Part shown: in pieces, positions 9,595-18,837 of the stretch
How the letters are laid out: each line of letters starts with the position of its first letter
Position numbering within the stretch: the stretch's first letter is position 1
DNA from: Cytophagaceae bacterium
Lineage (GTDB): Bacteria > Bacteroidota > Bacteroidia > Cytophagales > Cytophagaceae
Reading direction: 5' to 3'
Assembly: GCA_029237685.1 (NCBI GenBank)
Contig: JAQZBV010000004.1
Span: 1 to 64,000, forward strand
DNA: 64,000 nucleotides
Notes under the pieces: model-generated
What the model saw: the letters and a program-made list of their open reading frames with translations, nothing else
Database searches by the model: none
What the model was told of the DNA's origin: nothing
Made by a program: the position numbers and the translations under genes

Positions 9595-11517
9595 CTTAAT
9601 CACTTTGATGACTTGTTGATGAGCCGAAGAATAGAGTATGAGAGAGTATAAACCGGGACGAACAGAAGCCGTATATAGACGCAAAGCGTTTTCCTTTTCC
9701 TCCCATGTCACTGGAGTAGATTCTCCATATACATTGATAAGTGTTAAATTTTTTATTGCTTCTTTTGTTTGCTTATCCAATGTCAGGTATAACTCATCGT
9801 TAAATGGGTTAGGATAAGCAGTGAACACAAGCTGTTCTTCTGAAGAGGGATACACTTTGCGAACACCCAGATCTGTAGTATGCCCATCGATGTCCGTTTG
9901 CCTAAGTTTATAATATAGGAGAGTATAAGCATGGACTCCATCAGTATAGGTATAGCTAGTCTTTTGATGACTATCTCCCTGTCCATCTATTGTACTGATA
10001 GGAGAAAAATGAACGCCATCTGTACTTCTGTAGAGTGTAAAGAAATGATTGTTTAATTCAGTCGCCGTTGACCATTGGAGTTGTACCGTATATTTGCCTT
10101 GTGCTATTGCTTTAAAGGATAGTAATTCAACAGGAAGCGCGCAGCTGGAAGAAGAAGTGCTTTGAGGAATGGACAATGAACTTAATAAAGTTCCTGCTGC
10201 ACCATTGGTAGCCCCCCAGCTGGTACCAGAACCGTATGGTGCTGAAGTGATCGGCGGTCTTCCTGTACCTGATATACCGGCTGTTCCGGCCGATACATTC
10301 ACATTAAGTAATCCACCAGATGGTGTGCTTGACCATACTACGCCGCCACCGCCACCGCCACCCGGACCGAAATCAAAATCTAAATAGCCGGTATCTCCTC
10401 CTCTACCTCCCATAGCTTCTACGCTAGCTGATGTTGAATAATTCGTGACATCGAGTAACACAGTTCCGCCTGCACCGCCACCACTATTGCCATCGCCATT
10501 ATCTGCGCCTCCGGGATTTGACGAAGAGTAATAAGAAGCAACTGATCCTCCATTGGATTTGATGGTAAAGCCGTTGCTGTTTAATGCCACTGCCTTTATA
10601 ATGATGATTCCACCACCATTACCCGCATTGTAAGAAAAACCATTATTTTGCTGGCCACCTCCGCCTCCGCCTCCACAAAAAATTTTATTTATGGCGGTGC
10701 TATAGTAGGTTGTTCCTAATCCAACAGCCCCGTATCCGAAGGGGCTCTGTGAAATAGGACATCCTGTATTCTTCTTGTCTCCTCCTCTTCCTCCCGCACC
10801 AAAGTTAGCACCACCACCACCACCGGTATTATGCGAATTAGCGCCGCCGCCGCCGTTGGCTTGTTTAGCCCTGCCGGATTCCTTTGCTGAAACATAAGCA
10901 GCAATTCCTTCTCCCTTTTGTCCAGCTTCTACTGTAGGATAGGCGTAAGTATATCTATTATTTGCACTGGAACTGCAGTTGCCACCAGTGGCACTTTTGT
11001 CTCCTCCTCGGAACCCTTGCTCACTGACATTAATGTTGGCGTTCAATGTTACGATATCAGAAGATTCGAATACCAGCACACCGCCGGTATTGCCGTCCCA
11101 GGCTCTGGCTGTGAGTTCTCCGTCCACACTTACGGCCGCATATTGCAGAACGCTGATCATTTGTACAGATCCTGAAGGGGTATAAGTACGCAGTAATGTT
11201 TTTGAAAAATAAACATCGTTGCCTGCGAAATGATCGATGATCGCAAATTCAAAATTACCGGCATCTCCGATAGCAGTAACATCTCCGTAAGCCACGGTAT
11301 TTGTTTGATCTATCGTAGCGCCCTGCATTTGGATGAGCAGCACTTTATCACCTGCTGCAAAGCCCACCGTAGAATTGACTGTAATAAAATTACAGAGGTA
11401 ATCAACAGCAGTCACTTTAGTGTAGGTATTAATAGTACCGGAGATTTGGCACATAGCTGTAGTAAGACCGGCTGAAAACAGGCTCAGGTAAAGGAGCAGT
11501 TTAATTTTCATGGACAT
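9589..11517 (-). CDS. Secreted glycine-rich protein with T9SS type A C-terminal sorting domain
   Basis: Signal peptide; Gly-rich tracts (GGGGANSHNTGGGGGANFGAGGRGG); C-terminus YPNPFNDELYLTLDK...GLYSLILYSSAHQQVIKVIKE. Confidence 0.85.
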   Translation of the reverse strand: MSMKIKLLLYLSLFSAGLTTAMCQISGTINTYTKVTAVDYLCNFITVNSTVGFAAGDKVLLIQMQGATIDQTNTVAYGDVTAIGDAGNFEFAIIDHFAGNDVYFSKTLLRTYTPSGSVQMISVLQYAAVSVDGELTARAWDGNTGGVLVFESSDIVTLNANINVSEQGFRGGDKSATGGNCSSSANNRYTYAYPTVEAGQKGEGIAAYVSAKESGRAKQANGGGGANSHNTGGGGGANFGAGGRGGDKKNTGCPISQSPFGYGAVGLGTTYYSTAINKIFCGGGGGGGQQNNGFSYNAGNGGGIIIIKAVALNSNGFTIKSNGGSVASYYSSSNPGGADNGDGNSGGGAGGTVLLDVTNYSTSASVEAMGGRGGDTGYLDFDFGPGGGGGGGVVWSSTPSGGLLNVNVSAGTAGISGTGRPPITSAPYGSGTSWGATNGAAGTLLSSLSIPQSTSSSSCALPVELLSFKAIAQGKYTVQLQWSTATELNNHFFTLYRSTDGVHFSPISTIDGQGDSHQKTSYTYTDGVHAYTLLYYKLRQTDIDGHTTDLGVRKVYPSSEEQLVFTAYPNPFNDELYLTLDKQTKEAIKNLTLINVYGESTPVTWEEKENALRLYTASVRPGLYSLILYSSAHQQVIKVIKE

Positions 11518-11698
11518 ACTGGCTGTTGATAGGTTTGCTGAGATAAATACAATTTTATCTACATGTTATTACATACGATCTGCAAATCTAATGTAACCAT
11601 CTCAAAAACAAATATTTGTATCGTAAAATATTAATTAAACCTATCCGTCTTAAAAGCATCAAAACAGCATCTTTATTTTGTTTAAACACTTAAATAGC

Positions 11699-12289
11699 AT
11701 GAAAAAGGCACTATTTTTTTTCCTACTCAGTATACCTTTCATGAGTATGCGCTGTACGGAATCCTGTGATAATTATAAATTGAACGCCGATGAGCGGAAA
11801 ATTCTGGAAGATGTTGATCAGACATTGGCTTATGTTAACGCCGATCAATCGGATACTCTTCGCTTGACTTCCTCTTATCAGCTGGATCAAGGACCGGATA
11901 AAGAAAGAAAAAGTTGGACAAAGGGTTATAGGAGTTGTGGCGCCTCAGGGACGATGGATTATGGCAATGCGACGAAGGCGCCTTATTTCAGAGTATTTTT
12001 TACGATAAACAAGCAACACGCGGATGCCATCGAAATTCCTTCCTTGCAGGTCGGCAGAGTGTTTCTTAAAAAGAATTACGAGGGCAATAAGCTAGTGCTC
12101 TTTAATGATCAGAACGACTACACGATACATTATATCGGCGAGACGGAGTTCAAAGGACGCGAAGTGAATGAGGTCTATGAACTCATAGGTACCGGGCAGG
12201 AGGCGGGCAATGTGTATTTGTATAGTTTGTACGAAGGACTACTTCGTGTAGAAGAGCAAGGGAAGAGTTGGGAAAGGATTTGGGAGTAG
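11699..12289 (+). CDS. Hypothetical lipoprotein-like secreted protein
   Basis: MKKALFFFLLSIPFMSMRCTESCDNY signal; start trimmed from 11678; no family recognised. Confidence 0.7.
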   Translation: MKKALFFFLLSIPFMSMRCTESCDNYKLNADERKILEDVDQTLAYVNADQSDTLRLTSSYQLDQGPDKERKSWTKGYRSCGASGTMDYGNATKAPYFRVFFTINKQHADAIEIPSLQVGRVFLKKNYEGNKLVLFNDQNDYTIHYIGETEFKGREVNEVYELIGTGQEAGNVYLYSLYEGLLRVEEQGKSWERIWE

Positions 12290-12365
12290 AGGTTCTAATT
12301 GTAAAGGAGATTTAACAATAGCGATTTTAGAAATCCTTTGAGTGAGCAATCAGCAACGGGGCTGT

Positions 12366-12431
12366 TAGGGCGAACTAACGTTCGCAATCTTCGCACTTTC
12401 GTGCTTGATGGTACTTCAATCCCTCACGCAA
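12366..12431 (-). repeat. Structured repetitive element, family I, minus strand (GCGTGAGGGATTGAAG...)
   Basis: Reverse complement reads gcgtgagggattgaagtaccatcaagcacgaaagtgcgaagattgcgaacgttagttcgccc; contains hairpins GCAC-GAAA-GTGC and GCGAAC-GTTA-GTTCGC. Confidence 0.7.
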
Positions 12432-12443
12432 ACCTTAAGCTTA

Positions 12444-13667
12444 TTATAAATGTTCTTTGATCTGGACATTAGACGCAGCAAGAGCTGGTCTGATCGAGGC
12501 AAGAAAGGTAATACAGATCACAGAGAAAAAAGTAATCAGCAGGTCGCTTATTTTTAAACGCACGGGATAAGCATCTACCAGAGATGTTTCCGTACCGATG
12601 CTGATAAGCCCATAACGTTGCTGCAGGTAACACAGCAAAACGCCAAGACCCATACCGATGAAGGCTCCGGTAAAGGAAATCAAGGCGCCTTCTGTCAGGA
12701 ATACATTACGAATAAAGGGACGTGAAGACCCAAAAGAAAAAAGAACGGCAATGTTATTTCTCTTTTGGATTACGAGCATGGATAAACAAAAGAAAATTCC
12801 AACAGAAGAAACAGCCAGCACAAAAGTCAACATCAGGTTGACAATTATTTTTTCAATGTGCAAAGATCGAAGCAAGGTTTCATGCTGCTCTTCGCTGTTC
12901 AGAATTAGAAAGTCTTCGCCGGTCACATCAGAGAGTTGATCTTTTATGTTCTCAATGTCATAACCGTCCTTTACCTTAATCTCCAGGTAAGAGCGTTGGT
13001 TGGTGTAATTCATCAACTGTTGCGCTACAGCAATCGGAACAATCACATAATGGTCGTCGTATTGTTTTTCTATAGCGAATACACCTCCCGGTTGCACGGT
13101 TACAATATTGAAGGCACTGGCCGATGAGAGGTTTTGGAATTTTGATTTGTTGGGATAATATAACGTAAGTGGTGTAAATGCATTTTTGACGCTGGCTGAT
13201 AAAGTAGAAGCGACGCCTCTTCCCAGTAAGGCATAATTTTTTTCACCGTCTTTTAATTTATAACTGCCTTCTACAATAAATGTATCGATGCGTCCCTGTT
13301 CGGCAAAGTTAGCGGCTACACCTTTTATTTTTACCACATCGCTTTGATTCGCGTACATGACCACGCAATTGTCTTCAATCACATCGGTGATGAAAGCGAC
13401 GCCCGGAGTGCCTGCAATTTTTTTATGAAGATCTTGTGTATAGAGAAAGGTTTTGCCTTGAGCCGGCTGAACTTTAATTTGAGGATCGAAAGAGTTGAAG
13501 AGCGAACGAATCAAATCGTCCATTCCATTGAAGAAAGCCATCCCGATCACGAGGGCCATGGTCACCACTGCTACTACACCGATAGAAAGCAATGAAATGA
13601 CATGAATCATGTTCAGTTTTCCCGAAGGAACAAAATACTTTCCGGCAATGAGCAAGACGGCTTTCAT
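12444..13667 (-). CDS. FtsX-like permease (LolC/LolE-type ABC transporter permease)
   Basis: 407 aa, N-terminal TM, MacB-like periplasmic domain, C-terminal FtsX TM region (VLAVSSVGIFFCLSMLVIQKRNNIAVLFSFGSS). Confidence 0.85.
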   Translation of the reverse strand: MKAVLLIAGKYFVPSGKLNMIHVISLLSIGVVAVVTMALVIGMAFFNGMDDLIRSLFNSFDPQIKVQPAQGKTFLYTQDLHKKIAGTPGVAFITDVIEDNCVVMYANQSDVVKIKGVAANFAEQGRIDTFIVEGSYKLKDGEKNYALLGRGVASTLSASVKNAFTPLTLYYPNKSKFQNLSSASAFNIVTVQPGGVFAIEKQYDDHYVIVPIAVAQQLMNYTNQRSYLEIKVKDGYDIENIKDQLSDVTGEDFLILNSEEQHETLLRSLHIEKIIVNLMLTFVLAVSSVGIFFCLSMLVIQKRNNIAVLFSFGSSRPFIRNVFLTEGALISFTGAFIGMGLGVLLCYLQQRYGLISIGTETSLVDAYPVRLKISDLLITFFSVICITFLASIRPALAASNVQIKEHL

Positions 13668-14050
13668 TCTTCTTCTTTCTCGTTGTCTTCTTGAGGAGCT
13701 GGAGGAATGTCCAGTTTTGAAATGAGGTTGTTGATGTGAATGGCATAGTCTACACCATCGTCCAGCATAAAGATCAATTCCGGAATAATGCGTATTTGCT
13801 TCTTCAGTTTATCACCAAGCATTTTGCGCACCACCTTGGTGTTGACACGTATTTTCTTTAACTCTGCTTGCTTATCCGTAGTGGACAAGAAGCTCAGGTA
13901 TATTTTGGCAACGGATAAATCAGGGCTCATCCGCACGGTGTTTACACTGACGTAAGTATTACCAAACAAGCTCTTTGTATCTTTTAAAAAGAGCTCAGCC
14001 AACTCCTTTTGAATCATGCGGCTAAACTTTTGTTGTCTGGTACTTTCCAT
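13664..14050 (-). CDS. rbfA: Ribosome-binding factor A
   Basis: 128 aa; RQQKFSRMIQKELAELF, VNTVRMSPDLSVAKIYLSFL, RIIPELIFMLDDGVDYAIHI. Overlaps the next CDS by ATGA-type overlap. Confidence 0.9.
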   Translation of the reverse strand: MESTRQQKFSRMIQKELAELFLKDTKSLFGNTYVSVNTVRMSPDLSVAKIYLSFLSTTDKQAELKKIRVNTKVVRKMLGDKLKKQIRIIPELIFMLDDGVDYAIHINNLISKLDIPPAPQEDNEKEEE

Positions 14051-14112
14051 TGGTAAAACTTTGTTTCTTTTTTTATCAAACTTACCGTATTTTGAGGAGT
14101 TTTCAAAGCAAT

Positions 14113-14203
14113 AGGAGCTAGGAGGTACGAGCGAGGAGCTAGGAACAAAGCCCAGTATTTATAATAAGATAATTCGTACCTCCTAGCTCCTAGCTCGTAC
14201 CTC
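14113..14203. repeat. Family C inverted repeat (gaggtacgagctaggag-type)
   Basis: Left aggagctaggaggtacgagcgaggagctagga; right tcgtacctcctagctcctagctcgtacctc. Confidence 0.95.
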
Positions 14204-14239
14204 AATAAATGCTTACCTTTAACCAATAATTCAACCGCC

Positions 14240-15664
14240 TTGGTAAATATATTCAAAATATTTGATCTGCCCCGTTTGCTGCTATTGCTGCTGCTTACCA
14301 TTGCCTATGCTATTTTTAGCGATATAGCGGTGTTCCCAACCACCTCTTATGAGTTGATGAACATGGTGACGAGTGAGCACCTAGCCGGCGGAAATGTGAT
14401 GTATAAAGATGTTTTTCATTGGACGGAACCTCTTACCGCCTGGGTACAATATATCTTTTTTCAGCTGTTTGGACGAGAGGTCGTCTATTACCGCATTGTC
14501 GCTTTGATTTTGGTGTTTTTCCAGGCTTTATTATGGAATCAAACCTTGAATGAAAAAGGATGTTACGATCAGCGCTCTTCCTTACCGGCTTTGATTTACT
14601 TGGGATTCTGTTTGTTGTTCCCTGATATGATCAGCATGAGTGCTGTGGTACTGGGCAACACATTCTTGTTGCTGACGTTTTATTTTATGATTTCGTACAT
14701 CAAAGACAACGAACATCATCAGCCTTTGTTTTGGATTGGATGGAATGCAAGTATTGCCTTTTTGTTTTATGCGCCTTACATCTTATTACTACCGGGTGTG
14801 TTGTTGGCTTTGGCTTTGTACAGTCCCATTGATGCAAGAAAATTCGTCACTCTACTTTATGCTTTTTTACTGCCGCTTGTATTGGTGTGGTTGTATTATT
14901 TCTTAAATGATGCCTCTGCATTTTATGTTCAATTCTTTTTGCAACGGGTGTTCAGCTTTGAGGCCAATCACTTCCTTTCTTTTCAGCATCTGTTGTGGAT
15001 CGTAGCCATTCCATTGTTCTGGCTGTTGATCGGTTTCCTTGCCATTGTGAGGTCTACTTCTTTTGTGAATTACCAGCACAGAGTGATTCAGTCCTTATTT
15101 TTATTGTTTGTGTTTTCTTCCCTCAGCTTTTTGTTGGTAAAGGAACGTTCCGTATTCACCATTTGGCAAATTGTTCCTTATGCCTCAGCGATAGCGACCT
15201 ATTTCCTGCTGCTGCAAAAACGCAAATGGTTTGCTGATACAGTATTGTTATTGAGCTTTGGCGCTTTGTTTTTTGTGCGCTTCGAATTAAAAAAAGAAGT
15301 GATACAGGATACATCGGGCAAGGAAAGCCGTTTGCGTGTGAAGTTTGATGAGAATTATTGGGCACCGTATCCTTATGTACGCAGTGTATTGGTATTGGAC
15401 AATAATATTTCTGCTTACAGCAAGTACAAATTGTCTACCCCCTTTTTAAACTGGAACCTTGCAGAAACCTATTTCATGGACCTTGACGGTTATGAAGCAG
15501 TAGCCTTGCTGGACCGCTATTTTACAAAGGAACAGCCGGATGCCATCGTAGATCCAAATGGTGTACTGCCCAAAACGTTTTATCGTTTGCCTTTAGTAGC
15601 TAACAAATACGTGGAGAAGAAAAAAGGATTTTATGTCTTGAAAAGAGCAATGAATGTGCACTAA
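14240..15664 (+). CDS. Polytopic membrane protein, possibly GT-C/DUF6427-like
   Basis: 474 aa, about 10 hydrophobic segments; family assignment uncertain; TTG start in the ORF call. Confidence 0.65.
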   Translation: MVNIFKIFDLPRLLLLLLLTIAYAIFSDIAVFPTTSYELMNMVTSEHLAGGNVMYKDVFHWTEPLTAWVQYIFFQLFGREVVYYRIVALILVFFQALLWNQTLNEKGCYDQRSSLPALIYLGFCLLFPDMISMSAVVLGNTFLLLTFYFMISYIKDNEHHQPLFWIGWNASIAFLFYAPYILLLPGVLLALALYSPIDARKFVTLLYAFLLPLVLVWLYYFLNDASAFYVQFFLQRVFSFEANHFLSFQHLLWIVAIPLFWLLIGFLAIVRSTSFVNYQHRVIQSLFLLFVFSSLSFLLVKERSVFTIWQIVPYASAIATYFLLLQKRKWFADTVLLLSFGALFFVRFELKKEVIQDTSGKESRLRVKFDENYWAPYPYVRSVLVLDNNISAYSKYKLSTPFLNWNLAETYFMDLDGYEAVALLDRYFTKEQPDAIVDPNGVLPKTFYRLPLVANKYVEKKKGFYVLKRAMNVH

Positions 15665-16074
15665 TCACAGCGTATTTTATTGACTCTGTTTTGATGCCTT
15701 CCGCCTTCAAACGGTTCCGTTACAAACACTTCTACCGCTTTCCATGCATCTTCTACACTCATGAAACGCGCCGGTAAGGCGATAATGTTCGCGTCATTGT
15801 GCTGACGAGCAAGCTTGGCAATCTCAGGAGTCCAGCACAGCGCCGCACGTACTTTTTGATGTTTGTTGGCTGTCATGGCTACACCGTTTCCACTGCCGCA
15901 AATTAAAATACCAAAAGTGTTTTCTCCTGTAGACACAGAAGTTGCCAATGGATGCGCGTGATCAGGATAATCAACAGAAGTATTTTCGTGCGGACCGAAG
16001 TCTTTGACAAGGTATCCTAAGGCTGTTAATTTTTCGGAGATGTAGGCTTTGTATTCTGTGTAACATAATAGTTG
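15661..16074 (-). pseudogene. rpiB: Ribose-5-phosphate isomerase B, 5'-truncated reading frame
   Basis: In-frame translation ...CYTEYKAYISEKLTALGYLVKDFGPHENTSVDYPDHAHPLATSVSTGENTFGILICGSGNGVAMTANKHQKVRAALCW...; the expected MKIAIGSDHAGF N-terminus is absent and an in-frame TAA lies inside the family A repeat at 16075-16077. Confidence 0.7.
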
Positions 16075-16217
16075 TTAGTTGTTAGTTGTTAGTTTTAAAC
16101 AGGTGCTCAATAAGTAAGCAACATAATCGCAACGCATTTCTTGTAATAGGTTTAGATTAAATATTTTCATAAGCATATAAACTTTACTAACAACTAACAA
16201 CTCACAACTAACAACTA
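16071..16217. repeat. Family A inverted repeat with ~90 bp loop
   Basis: gttgttagttgttagttgttagtt at 16071-16094; ctaacaactaacaactcacaactaacaacta at 16187-16217, abutting/encoding the tatC stop codon. Confidence 0.95.
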
Positions 16218-16997
16218 AATTTTCTCTTTAGTATTTTCAACGTATGCCGATATGAAAATACTGATTTCATAGAGGAGTACGAGCGGTATACCGATGAGCA
16301 GTTGACTCAGCATATCCGGAGAAGGTGTAAGCACCGCCGAGATAAAGAGAATCACCACAATGGCATGACGTCGGTAGGTACGCATAAACTTTGGTGTCAT
16401 CATATCCATTCTGGACAAGATGTAAATCAATACCGGCAACTCAAACATCAAACCGCAACCGAGTACCATGAAACAAACCATGGAGATGTAAGAGGTAACG
16501 TCAAACTGATTGATGATGGTAGGATCTATCTGGTAGTTGGCCAGAAATTGTATGGTGATGGGCAGTACCATGTAATAACCGAACACCACACCCAGGAAAA
16601 ACAAAAAGGATACGGACAGTACCGCATTCATGGTGTTTTTCTGTTCTTTCATTTTCAATCCCGGTTTTACAAAACGCCAGATCTCCCAGAAGATGTAAGG
16701 AAAGGCGATGACAAAACCGATAATGAAGGCTGCTGTGATGTGCATCGAAAACTGACCCGTCATGGTCCGGCTTTGCAGCGTAAAGTTGGCTTCTCCTACA
16801 CAGTAGCTAAAGTGTTTGCACAACATTTTAAACGTCCAAAAATCAGGCGTAGAGGGAGCGAGCAAAACCTCACGAAAGATCCAGTCCATTTTGATAAACG
16901 CTGCGACAGTAACTACCAGTAAAGCAATTACCGCACGGATCACATGCCACCTCAATTCCTCGAGGTGGTCTACAAATGACATTTCTGAATTGAACAA
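16215..16997 (-). CDS. tatC: Sec-independent protein translocase TatC
   Basis: MSFVDHLEELRWHVIRAVIAL, FGYYMVLPITIQFLANY, CGLMFELPVLIYIL, RRHAIVVILFISAVLTPSPDMLSQLLIGIPLVLLYEISI. Confidence 0.95.
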   Translation of the reverse strand: MFNSEMSFVDHLEELRWHVIRAVIALLVVTVAAFIKMDWIFREVLLAPSTPDFWTFKMLCKHFSYCVGEANFTLQSRTMTGQFSMHITAAFIIGFVIAFPYIFWEIWRFVKPGLKMKEQKNTMNAVLSVSFLFFLGVVFGYYMVLPITIQFLANYQIDPTIINQFDVTSYISMVCFMVLGCGLMFELPVLIYILSRMDMMTPKFMRTYRRHAIVVILFISAVLTPSPDMLSQLLIGIPLVLLYEISIFISAYVENTKEKI

Positions 16998-17013
16998 CCT
17001 GATATGTTTATGT

Positions 17014-17088
17014 CTTGTTGGCGTCTCGCCAACAAGTGATGGGATGAAAACGTGTTAAACAAGCCTTTTGTTGGCGAGACGCCAACAA
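17014..17088. repeat. REP-like doublet, family F (gttggcgtctcgccaac)
   Basis: cttgttggcgtctcgccaacaag at 17014-17036 and tgttggcgagacgccaacaa at 17069-17088: each is a hairpin and they are reverse complements of each other. Confidence 0.95.
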
Positions 17089-17104
17089 CGAGACTGCTTT
17101 AGTT

Positions 17105-18400
17105 TTATTTATACAATGGAAACTCTTCCATCCATGCATTAACCTTTTTCTTCACGTCTGAAATTTTAGACGCGTCGTCTTTGTTCATCAACACCGCATC
17201 GATCAGGTCTACTGTTTTTTCCATGTCAGTATCTTTCAATCCGCGAGTGGTGATGGCAGCTGTACCTACACGCATACCTGAAGTAACGAAAGCGGATTTC
17301 GTATCGAAAGGCACTTTGTTTTTGTTGATGGTAATGTCTGCTTGAATCAAGGTGTTCTCTGCTTCTTTACCGGTAATGTTTTTAGAAGTCAGGTCAATCA
17401 ACATTAAGTGATTGTCTGTACCACCGGAGATGATGCTGTATCCTCTGTCTGTAAATGCTTTGGCCATGGCCTGTGCATTTTTCTGTACTTGTTTGGCGTA
17501 TTCCAAATAAGGATCGCTCAATGCTTCCAGGAATGAAACCGCTTTGGCTGCAATCACGTGTTCCAATGGTCCGCCTTGAGTACCCGGGAATACGGCTGAG
17601 TCCAACAATGCAGACATCATGCGAATTTCACCTTTAGGGTTTTTGAAGCCGTATGGGTTTTCAAAATCCTGACCCAACAAGATCAAACCACCACGAGGAC
17701 CGCGAAGGGTTTTGTGTGTAGTCGTGGTTACGATGTGGCAATGCGTCATGGGATTGTTCAACAAACCTTTGGCGATCAAACCAGCCGGGTGAGAGATATC
17801 AGCCAATAACAAAGCGCCTACCTGATCAGCGATGGCACGGAAACGCGCGTAGTCCCAATCTCTCGAATAGGCAGAAGCTCCGCAGATGATCAATTTTGGC
17901 TTTTCTTTCGCAGCGATCGCTTCGACTTTGTTCATGTCGATCGTGCCTGTTGCTTGTTCTACACCGTAGAATGTTGCTCTATAATATTTACCTGAAAGGT
18001 TGACTTCAGAACCGTGTGACAAGTGACCACCATGTGCCAAATCAAAACCCAGAATGGTATCACCGGGATTTAACAAGGCCAGCATCACCGCAGCATTCGC
18101 TTGCGCACCGGAGTGTGGTTGTACGTTTGCCCATGCTGCATTAAACAATTGTTTGGCGCGGTCAATGGCTAATTGCTCTCCCTGATCCACTACTTCACAT
18201 CCGCCATAATAACGTTTGCCCGGAAGACCTTCAGCATATTTGTTGGTGAACACACTGCCCATGGCTTCCATCACTTGTGGTGAGGTGAAGTTTTCAGAGG
18301 CGATCAATTCAAGTCCTTCTTCCTGACGTTTTCCTTCCTTTTTGATGAGGTCAAAAATGGCTTCGTCTCTCTTGAATGCTGAGAATGCTGTAGATGACAT
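17105..18400 (-). CDS. glyA: Serine hydroxymethyltransferase
   Basis: [59 protein letters not shown]; start probably [16 protein letters not shown] rather than 18436. Confidence 0.95.
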   Translation of the reverse strand: MSSTAFSAFKRDEAIFDLIKKEGKRQEEGLELIASENFTSPQVMEAMGSVFTNKYAEGLPGKRYYGGCEVVDQGEQLAIDRAKQLFNAAWANVQPHSGAQANAAVMLALLNPGDTILGFDLAHGGHLSHGSEVNLSGKYYRATFYGVEQATGTIDMNKVEAIAAKEKPKLIICGASAYSRDWDYARFRAIADQVGALLLADISHPAGLIAKGLLNNPMTHCHIVTTTTHKTLRGPRGGLILLGQDFENPYGFKNPKGEIRMMSALLDSAVFPGTQGGPLEHVIAAKAVSFLEALSDPYLEYAKQVQKNAQAMAKAFTDRGYSIISGGTDNHLMLIDLTSKNITGKEAENTLIQADITINKNKVPFDTKSAFVTSGMRVGTAAITTRGLKDTDMEKTVDLIDAVLMNKDDASKISDVKKKVNAWMEEFPLYK

Positions 18401-18837
18401 AGTTTTTGGTTTTAGTAGAGTAGATTCTGTTTCCATGGGAGCTTCATTAGGGACGTAAAATTAATCAAATCCGCACGCTTTGGAAATGTTTGTTTACAAC
18501 TGTATGGTCTTTGTAGATCCTACACCTCTTTTTTATTTAATAGAGCTCTTGTGTAATGGCATAAAAAGTTGTATATTAAATAGATAGCTTAATTCTGATC
18601 TTGTAATACTTACATACTGAAAGCAAAAAGTATTCAAGAAACAGGCCTGCCAAATGAAAGAAATTCTTCAAAAAATGCAGGAATCCTTAATTTAATGTGA
18701 AATTGAAGGGTGGAAACACAATTATTCTTTAGACCATCCGTATCAATTGCATCCTTCTAATCATTTATTAGGGCAAAAACAGATCATGGCCTAAATGTAT
18801 AATCATAGTGGAACGCCTGCTTTTCCAAACGATCGAC

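Noticed and set aside
10169-10387. Proline-rich ORF antisense to the glycine-rich T9SS protein
   Set aside because: Pro runs are the mechanical antisense of Gly codons (ggn/ccn).
9589-11517. Gly-rich coding repeats as a mobile or phase-variable repeat
   Set aside because: Low-complexity Gly tracts are typical of secreted Bacteroidota proteins and there is no exact tandem unit.
16095-16184. Loop of the family A element as a four-helix-bundle (23S rRNA IVP-like) cargo remnant
   Set aside because: The 31-codon loop ORF is too short and shows no convincing similarity by eye.
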